Source: Guadua angustifolia
Lineage: Eukaryota; Streptophyta; Magnoliopsida; Poales; Poaceae
Assembly: GCA_036346375.1 (NCBI GenBank)
Contig: CM070520.1
Location: 51,726,198 to 51,790,197, forward strand
Direction: 5' to 3'
DNA length: 64,000 nucleotides
The position numbers and the translations under genes were made by a program. A model generated the notes under the pieces. It was not told the DNA's origin. It saw nothing but the letters and a program-made list of their open reading frames with translations, and made no database searches. Below are positions 56,857-64,000 of this stretch, one piece after another. The stretch's first letter is position 1. Every line of letters starts with the position of its first letter.

Positions 56857-59127
56857 CTAATGGAAGAAAATATGCGGCTTTAGAGAAACGGTCTACCACT
56901 GTGAGGATGACAGTTTTCCCTCCTGACTTTGGGAGACCTTCAATAAAATCCATAGCAATGTCGGACCATACCGCCTGGGGCACCTCAAGTGGTTGAAGGA
57001 GACCGCCTGGATGAAGGTGCTCCGTTTTATTGCGCTGGCAGATCACGCACTCACGGATAAATTCTTGAACCATGTGGCGAGCACGAGGGATATGGAAATC
57101 CGCCTGGACACGGTGCAAAGTCTTCTGCACACCTTCGTGCCCAATTGCATGGCAATCGGCAATAATCCCAGCCACAAACGGAGATGATGCAGGCAAGAAA
57201 ATATGGCCTTTGTACAAAACCAGACCGTCACATACAGACCAAGGTGCCATTAAGCGGCCTTCCTGGACGTCGGAGTAGATGGACGCCCACTCCTCTTCGT
57301 TAGGCAGAGCTCGGCGAAGATCATCGAACAGGGATAATGTCGGTCCCAAAATGGCATGCATGGACACCACGGACTCCTCATTTATCCACGGGAGAGTGCA
57401 TCGCCCATCGTGTTCATCTGACCCGGCGGTACTCAATAGTAAAGTCGAACCCAATCAACTTGCTGGCCCACTGATGCTGCGGAATAGTGGATAGGCGCTG
57501 ATCCAGAAGAAATTTTAAGCTGTAGTGATCCGTGCGCACTATGAATGGCCGCCCCCAGACATATGGCCTCCAATGCCGCACCGCCTGAACCAAGCCGATT
57601 AGTTCACGCTCATAAGCCGCTAGTTTTGCATGTCGGGCCGCGATAGGGCGACTGTAAAACGCAATTGGCCCTTCTCCTTGGTGAAGAACTGCGCCGAATC
57701 CTGAGCCGGAGGCATCACATTCAATAATGAATGGTCGGCTAAAATCTGGCAATTGAAGAACAGGGGCCGACGATAGGGCCTGCTTTAGTGTGGTGAAGGC
57801 ATGGGAGGCTTCGTCACCCCATACGAACGCCTCTTTCCGTAAGAGACGAGTTAGATGTGATGGCCCCGTAGTGACGGATGAAACGGCGATAATGCGGCCA
57901 AGCCAAGAAATGCCCGGACCGCCCTCCTTTGTTGTGGGAAGAGGCGATCCCTCACGCGGCGACTTTTTGCTGGTCCATGGCTACTCCTTGGGCGATATGA
58001 TGTGGCCTAAATAAGCCACCGAAGATGTCCCAAAAGAGCACTTAGAGCGTTTGAGTACCGATTGATGCTTCACGAGTTCTTGCAATGAAACGCGCACATA
58101 GCAGAGTGTTCGCCCAAGACGAACTATAAATGAGGATATCATCAAAGAAAACAAGCACAAATCGGCGGAGAAAGGGGCCCAAAACATCATTCATGAGAGC
58201 TTGAAAAGTTGCGGGTGCGTTAGAGAGTCCAAATGGCATCACCAAAAATTCAAAGTGTCCATGATGAGTGCGAAACGCAGTCTTGTGGATATCGTCTGGA
58301 TGCATGCGTACTTGATGATAGCCCGACCGAAGGTCCAGCTTAGTGAAAAAGCGGGCTCCTTTTAATTCATCCAACAATTCTTCCACCACTGGTATCGGAA
58401 ATTTGTCTTTGATAGTTTTATCATTGAGGGCGCGATAGTCGACGCAAAAACGCCATGTATCATCCTTCTTCCGTACCAACAACACTGGAGAAGAAAAAGC
58501 GGAGGTACTGACACGAATAATACCTTGGCTGAGCATATCGCGACATTGTGTTTCCAGTTCATCTTTTTGGAGTTGAGGATATCGGTATGGTCGGACTGCC
58601 ACCGCGTCGGTTCCTTGAATTAAATGAATGCGATGATCATAGGGTCGGGACGGCGGTAGTCCTTGCGGTTGCTCAAATACCTCCTGATGCGCTTCCAGGA
58701 GTGCTGCCATGAAGTCCGGATCTTTAGCTGCCAAAGCCGCGAGAGGAGAATGCTTAGCGGCCGCTCCCTAGAGAGTAATCTGTTCATCTCTGTGCCAGAA
58801 CGTCATGGTAAGGCGCTGGAAATCCCAAGTGATCGGTCCCAATGTCAGCAACCACTGAACTCCCAATACGAAATCCACTCCGGGCAGCGGCAATGTGTAA
58901 CAGTCTAGCAGAAATTCGGCTGCTCCAATTTTGATGGCCACTTGACGACATTCTCCACTGCTGCTGACTCGGTCTCCGTTTGCCACAGCGACCTGAATGG
59001 GAGTGTCTGGTTGCACCGTTTTAACTCCTGTGCGCGCTACCACTCTGTCTGCGATGAAGTTGTGAGTTGATCCCGAGTCGACAAGCGCCATGTATTGCTG
59101 GCCTCCAAGAAGAATGGGGAGTCGCAT
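56857..59127 (-). pseudogene. Gypsy protease, reverse transcriptase, RNase H and integrase N-terminal half
   Basis: Minus-strand order. Protease (59127–58768): ALVDSGSTHNFI, and DFVLGVQWL. An in-frame stop follows at 58768–58770. RT (about 58734–58130): FCVDYRALN, FTKLDLRSGYHQV and the active site VFFDDILIYS; a frame shift comes soon after. RNase H (57752–57414): IECDASGSGFGAVL, AYERELIGLV and RTDHYSLKFL. Another frame shift lies near EYRR/MNT. Integrase: zinc-binding His and Cys (CHAIGHEG, CVICQRNKT), then AMDFIEGLPKSGG with the first catalytic Asp. The frame stops at solo LTR B. Order RT–RH–IN identifies Ty3/gypsy. The gag would lie beyond LTR C. The breaks make it inactive. Confidence 0.93.
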
Positions 59128-59939
59128 GGTTGTAGGGTCGAGGATGCGCCTAGAGGGGGGGTGAATAGGCGTTTATAAAATTTAATCGCTCACTAATTCA
59201 ATTCGCTCTAATCAACCCCTATGTCAAAACCTACACAATTATAATGCGGAAGCGATAAACTCGGTTTTGACAATTAAGGCCTAAATCAACTAGGCTCACT
59301 ATGTGCACTATCTAAATTATGTCTCTACACAAGAATTGCTAAATTGATCAACTAAATAATACTAGCAATTCTAATTCAAGCAATTGATAAATACTCAATA
59401 ATGTAAATGCTTGAAAGTAAAGAGACAAGGGACAACCGATATTTTTCCGTGGTGTTCGGAGACTTGCCGGTCTCCCCTAGTCCACGTTGAGGCTAGCCCA
59501 CACTTGGACCGGCTCCGCTCGAGCACCGCCTCTTTCCACTAGTCGTGGTTTTTCACGCTTGGCGTGGCTCAACCCGAACCTTCACAAACTTGCGGGGCTT
59601 CTCACCTTAAGAGCTCCGTGCACGACGCCTTCGCTGGCCCGTCGAGTCGGCAACCTCCAAGAGTAATAAGCCGCTCCTCGCTTGAACTTCACCGAGCACA
59701 ACACATGCGCAACCGGTGATCACCAAGTGCAACACATGCACAAGGACCTCACTCAAGTGCAACACATGCACAAGAGCCTCTCAAACCCACTCCTAATTGC
59801 AACACATGCAATTAGTTCACTCTTAGCTCAAGAACCAAATGAGAGTGTGCAACACATGCAACACCTCTCCCAAATACTCACACAAGAGCCAAAACACTTC
59901 TCAATAACACCGCACCTCCCCACTTGCCCCTAAGGTCTC

Positions 59940-59947
59940 CTTTTATA
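59940..59947 (-). promoter_or_regulatory. TATA box of LTR C with conserved upstream block
   Basis: TATAAAAG on the minus strand, preceded by CAACGGCTAGTTTT (59959–59972, minus), as in LTRs A and B. Confidence 0.75.
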
Positions 59948-60399
59948 GCCCACAAAGGAAAACTAGCCGTTGGGGGTCAAAATGGGCAGAACAGGGAAAA
60001 TCGGTCCGACCGGACCTCACCCGTCCGCCAGACCCTCCTGAGAACAGGCATCGGAAAGAAAAATCACAGACCACGGCCGGTCGACCGCTCCCCACGGTCG
60101 TCGCCTGGTCCGGTCGATCGCCGCCCTCCGCAGTCGCCCGCCGCTCAAACACCGAAAAAGCGGCTTGGAAATATTGCACGGAGGGGCGGTCCCGACCGGC
60201 CGGCCGGCCGGACCACCCGGTCGCCACCGCCTCCGCCCGCCACCCTGCCGCTGCGCTCTAGAAAACAGCCGAGCGACCCCGGTCGCCACCAAGACATGCC
60301 GGTCACACCGGAGGCGGTCCGACCGCCCGCCAGCCGCAAGCACACAGCGGAGGGCGGTTGCACCGCGCCTCACACTCCCGGTCCGACCGACTGCAGGCC

Positions 60400-60579
60400 G
60401 GTTGCACCACCCAATGGCTGGTCGCACCACCCAATGGATGGTCGCACCACCTGATGGTTGGTCGCACCACTCGACGGTTGGTCGCACCACCTGATGGATG
60501 GTCGCACCACTCGACGGATGGTCGCACCACCTGATGGATGGTCGCACCACTCGATGGATGGTCGCACCACTCGATTCTT
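60400..60579. repeat. 20-bp minisatellite, nine units
   Basis: Nine contiguous 20-bp units of the form GGTCGCACCACYYRAYGGAT fill 60400–60579. Units with CTGATGGAT and TCGACGGAT/TCGATGGAT alternate, giving a partial 40-bp periodicity. The array lies upstream of the TATA box of LTR C. LTR B has only a few related copies (TGGTGTGGTGCAACC near 55743–55800). Confidence 0.95.
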
Positions 60580-62368
60580 GATTTTCGCGCAAACTCATTT
60601 CCAAAACTCCAAGCACCATTTCTTGAGCCAATAAATGATCAACACATGATCATACACACGTGCAAAACACATTTGCACCAAATTAGCTCATGCTCAAAGA
60701 ATTCCAACCAAATTTCGAAAACGCATTCCGCAACCAACTCAAGAACTATTTGCGAAACGTATTAAGCAAATCAAACTCGAGATTATGAGATTAATCCCCC
60801 TAGCCATGTGAAGGTCAACACAAGACCCGGTCAACTTGCCAACACCCGTTGCAAGCCCCACTCACATGCTCTCGGAATTCCGGACTCATAAACCTCAGTT
60901 TATTCGCACAACGAACTTGCAAATAACATAATAAACATATTTCATGCTTGAGCACTACTCTTTGCAACACATGCAAAAGTCTAGCTCCAAGCAACATCAA
61001 ATCAAGATGCATGAACTCTCTAATTGCAACGCATGCAATTCTCTAGTTCAATGCAACACTAAACAAACTTCAAACCAAAACCATTTCAATCGTATGAGCT
61101 CTTTACTGCAACACATGCGAGCCTCTAGCTCCATACAAACACATAAACACCAAATCATGCTTGAGCTCTCTCCTTTTGCAACACATGCAAAACTTAGCTC
61201 CAAGCAACCACACGATTTTAGAAAGATTGTTTTGCGAACCAAAACATGAAGCGTCAACTAATGCAACACATGCAAAAGTGAACTTCACGCAAAAGCCAGC
61301 GCACTAGCTTATCCTATTTGCAACACATGAAAATCAAAGCATAATCGAAAACCAAATACAACCAAGCATAAGTTTAACCCATTACGCAACACATGCCAAA
61401 TGGTTAACCCTCATGCAAAAACCAAATCCAAATGGTTTGAGCTCGAGTGAGCGCGAATGAGATCACCAACATATGATGAAGCTCAAGCTGAGGAGCGACC
61501 CTCTTAATAGCACGGCGATAAAACCTTAGACTCAAAGACTACAAAGTCCTTAGCCTATCTAATTATACCTTTGCAGCCACATCAAGCAATCCCTTTGGGG
61601 TCTTTATGATCATCACTTGATACTCCCGGGATCTCTACTCGACTCCTCTTGGGATCCACTCTTGGCGCCCATCAACTCATGATGCCGTCCTTGTCCCGTT
61701 TTCATCATCTCATCCATCTTTGGACCTAACTCAATCACAACTCATAAAATAGTTAGTCCAAGATGCATGGTTGTCTCAATTTTCTCTTGCACTCTATTAA
61801 CACATAATGGATGCCTTTAGATCAATTGAGCACAACCTAAATCAATTGAAATGATTTAATTGTGTCTTAAGTACAATAATGCAACTCATGCTTTATTATA
61901 CTTAAGAACTATTCATTGTCCTAATTAACCACAAAACACCATCAACACATGATGAAGTATTCTTTAACGATTAACAAGACAAATGAACTCAATTTAAATT
62001 ATCATTTAAATTGATTCTTCAAGTTAGAGTGTGAACTCCCCTAAATATGTGCATCCATGTAATATATGGATTGGGAAACATGATGCACATTTTGTGGTTA
62101 ATATAACTGAGGATATTCATACTTTAACTTGACTCCAAAGTATGCAACTAATATTAAGATGAATATGCAAACATACCTTGGGTTTTCCATTTTTCAATGC
62201 GATGAGACTAAACAAAGATATTCTAAACAAACATGTTAGTCTCGATATAAGATTTGTCATTAAGAACAATATCGCATTAGGGATAAACTTAATATTGGAT
62301 TTGTCATTAACACAAGATTAGATTTGTCATTAACACCAAAACCATAACTAATGAAGGTTGAACTTACA

Positions 62369-62690
62369 ATCTCCCCTTTTTGGTGATTAATGACAAATCC
62401 AAGCTTAATGAGCACATTTGGGTTAAAACTGACATGTTGAGAGGAATTAAGCTAATTGAACACATATGCATTATTAATTCTCCCCTTAATCATATTAAGC
62501 TTACTTTTTAAACCAAATGACATTAAGCTTCCTAATTCTCCCCTTTGGCATTAAGCACCAAAATGGAAAAACTAAAGGATTAACTTGAAATACATTCTTC
62601 CCCCTTTTGGCATTAAGCATTTAGCATTAATAAGATTCATCATAATTTTCCCCCTTTTTGGTTATTCAATTATTCTCCCCTTTTTGGCAT
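62369..62690 (-). other. Iterated polypurine tracts upstream of the 3' LTR
   Basis: On the minus strand, A-rich/G-run tracts of the type CCAAAAAGGGGAGA occur six times: about 62369–62383, 62479–62487, 62536–62550, 62595–62611, 62647–62662 and 62671–62687. The one touching the LTR would prime plus-strand DNA synthesis. Repeated polypurine tracts are a described hallmark of Sirevirus-clade Copia elements, which supports that placement. Confidence 0.8.
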
Positions 62691-64000
62691 TTAACAATTT
62701 CTTTTAGGGGTCTTATCTAATGAAGGTCATACAAGAATTTAAATGAATACTTATGACCTTGGCAATGAATTAAGATTTCAAACCAAATAAAAACTTGAAA
62801 GGTCATTCAAGAAGTAAAACAAGTTTTTATTTGAAATATGGTCTAAAAATAAGGAAAACTCGAAAAGAGACCATATTTGGATTTGTGGATACCACTAGTA
62901 AAGATACCACTTGTAAAGATAAGCATGAAAAACAAAGTAAGGGTATCACACGGTTTATTTGAAACACATTCAAATAACTCACTCCTCATTTTATTAGGCT
63001 TTGCAAATATTTAACATGATTCTCTTGAAGAATCCAATAATTTGCCTAACCGGGTTAAACGAGGAGTCCAAAAGAAATAGATACCACTTTAAATCTATCT
63101 CAAGGGCTTTGCTTGAAAATCCAAAAGGAATGAGCATTTTCAAATTTTTGATTGAAGAACAATGCTCAACTTGAGATTTTCCTCTTTTATGTATTTCAAC
63201 ACATAAAGGCTCTCACACAGAGAAGTCTTAGGCGGTTGAACTTACAATTTTAGCTTGCGAGGAAAAATCTTAATCAAGAATTTGGGTATCGGAGTAATAC
63301 TACAGATAGGCAATGAAATACCACTTGTAGGAAATAATTGAATTTAACGATACCACTTTAAAAAGGAATTCAAATAATCACGGATATCACTAGAAGAAAA
63401 GAACAATAAGATTCATGATACCACTTGGAGAAAAGAAAAACTCAATGATACCACTTGTAAGCATATGGAATGAATAAAGACTCAATTGATACCACTTATG
63501 ATCAACTCACAAAGAATTAATACCACTTGAAGGAATTATCGATAACATTCATGAGTATCAGAGCAATAAAATCAAAGCAACATATACTCACGGGTATCAA
63601 AAGAAAGGCAAAACTCAACAAGGATCAATAAGAATCAAAAAGATTGAGTATCAGAGCAAATTAAAGACATGATATCACTTGGAAGCAATTAAGTGCCCAA
63701 AACTTGCAATAAATAAACTTCCCAAGATATTCAATAAATGAATCATGGAGTTATTTGCATTTGAATTGCGCAAGCTTTGTCTTTTCAAAAGATCAAGTGA
63801 ATACCACTTTTAGATTAATTGAAATACTCATTAGCGATACCACTTGAAAAAGATCATTTTGCATGAGGATACCAATTTTGAGAAAAACAATATTGATATT
63901 TATTTAAAAATAAGCTCATTTTCTCAAAAACCAACACTATATGTTAATTTAAGATCAATTTGATATTATAACATAACAGAAAAGAGTCTCTCTTTCAAAC
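62691..64000 (-). mobile_element. Internal 3' region of the Sirevirus-like element
   Basis: No open frame of useful length is present on the minus strand, so this is the long non-coding tail between the last ORF (beyond the window) and the 3' LTR. It is dominated by a scattered motif array described separately. Confidence 0.6.
62887..63880. repeat. Dispersed array of GATACCACTTG and GTATCAGAGC motifs
   Basis: At least thirteen copies of RATACCACTT (for example 62903, 63080, 63317, 63349, 63417, 63446, 63488, 63519, 63800, 63836) and several of GTATCRGAG (63285, 63554, 63648) occur within 1 kb at irregular spacing. On the minus, element-sense strand the first reads AAGTGGTATC, which contains the first seven bases of the Copia primer-binding site. 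The second carries the site's last ten bases on the + strand. Confidence 0.8.

Larger units (their letters stand above)
59131..62368 (-). mobile_element. 3' LTR (LTR C) of a Sirevirus-like Copia element
   Basis: On the minus strand it reads TGTAAGTTCAACC…CCTCGACCCTACA, 3238 bp, nearly identical to LTR B in the first several hundred bases. It is a 3' LTR because a polypurine tract (AAAAAGGGGAGAT on the minus strand) and internal DNA lie immediately outside its start at 62369. The 5 bp at its other end, ATGGT (59126–59130), should reappear beyond the window. It is about 310 bp longer than B, partly because of the minisatellite at 60400. Promoter at 59940. Confidence 0.9.

Noticed and set aside
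60017..60631. Open frames of repeated WCDHP/VVRPS-like peptides on the minus strand
   Set aside because: They are direct translations of the 20-bp minisatellite in LTR C, open only because the repeat lacks stops; no domain or splice support.
63553..63656. GTATCAGAGC motifs considered as primer-binding sites of separate retroelements
   Set aside because: No adjacent LTR ends; they recur with other motifs in one non-coding tail.

Overview
This is a nuclear segment of a grass (Poaceae). Three intron-bearing or GC-graded genes sit in the middle, in the order CDPK – Integrator subunit 3 – plastid fructose-bisphosphate aldolase, all on the + strand. From memory, rice chromosome 11 carries a CDPK and a plastid aldolase as close neighbours, so I infer conserved synteny. 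I cannot name the species. Nearly everything else is transposon or decayed sequence of families typical of grass intergenic DNA.

Layout. 1–2603: the 3' part of a Ty3/gypsy-type LTR, with internal tandem repeats. 3277–3506: a Tourist-type MITE. 3920–9542: a hAT-like element carrying a 4.45 kb LTR-like insertion. 11138–13645: a minus-strand Copia remnant (gag, primer-binding site, LTR). 14595–16232: a Stowaway-like MITE, a LINE RNase H fragment and a hAT MITE with a perfect 8-bp duplication. 16441–20870: a second minus-strand Copia gag split by a 3.15 kb solo LTR (LTR A). 21173–25316: a probable hAT element with a degraded BED zinc finger, containing a related LTR. 26648–38030: the three host genes. 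39502–45707: a complete 6.2 kb PIF/Harbinger element with a TTA target duplication, a broken transposase fused to the tail of its Myb-like partner, and captured exons of a TGA-type bZIP gene. 47734–48790: exon fragments of a CCR4-type deadenylase (minus). 51050–51775: an LRR receptor-kinase remnant. 52619–59127: a minus-strand Ty3/gypsy chromovirus-like element, interrupted in integrase by a solo LTR (LTR B, duplication ATGTG) and in its protease/gag region by a further copy of the same Copia/Sirevirus-like family (LTR C). The internal DNA of that copy runs off the window end.

Genes. The CDPK (510 aa, seven coding exons) and the Integrator subunit 3 homologue look intact. The aldolase has all six exons and splice sites, but one G is missing at the end of exon 2. 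That breaks the reading frame after residue 133: either a real null allele or a homopolymer error.

Most interesting structure. The long LTRs (A, B, C) carry about fifteen copies each of a dyad built around a constant TGTGT loop. The arms differ from copy to copy but stay complementary, and several copies have a second, outer pair of arms that also co-varies. The same element family has iterated polypurine tracts before its 3' LTR and, farther in, more than a dozen copies of a motif resembling part of the initiator-tRNA primer-binding site. I could not run alignments or database searches; family assignments rest on motif recognition.
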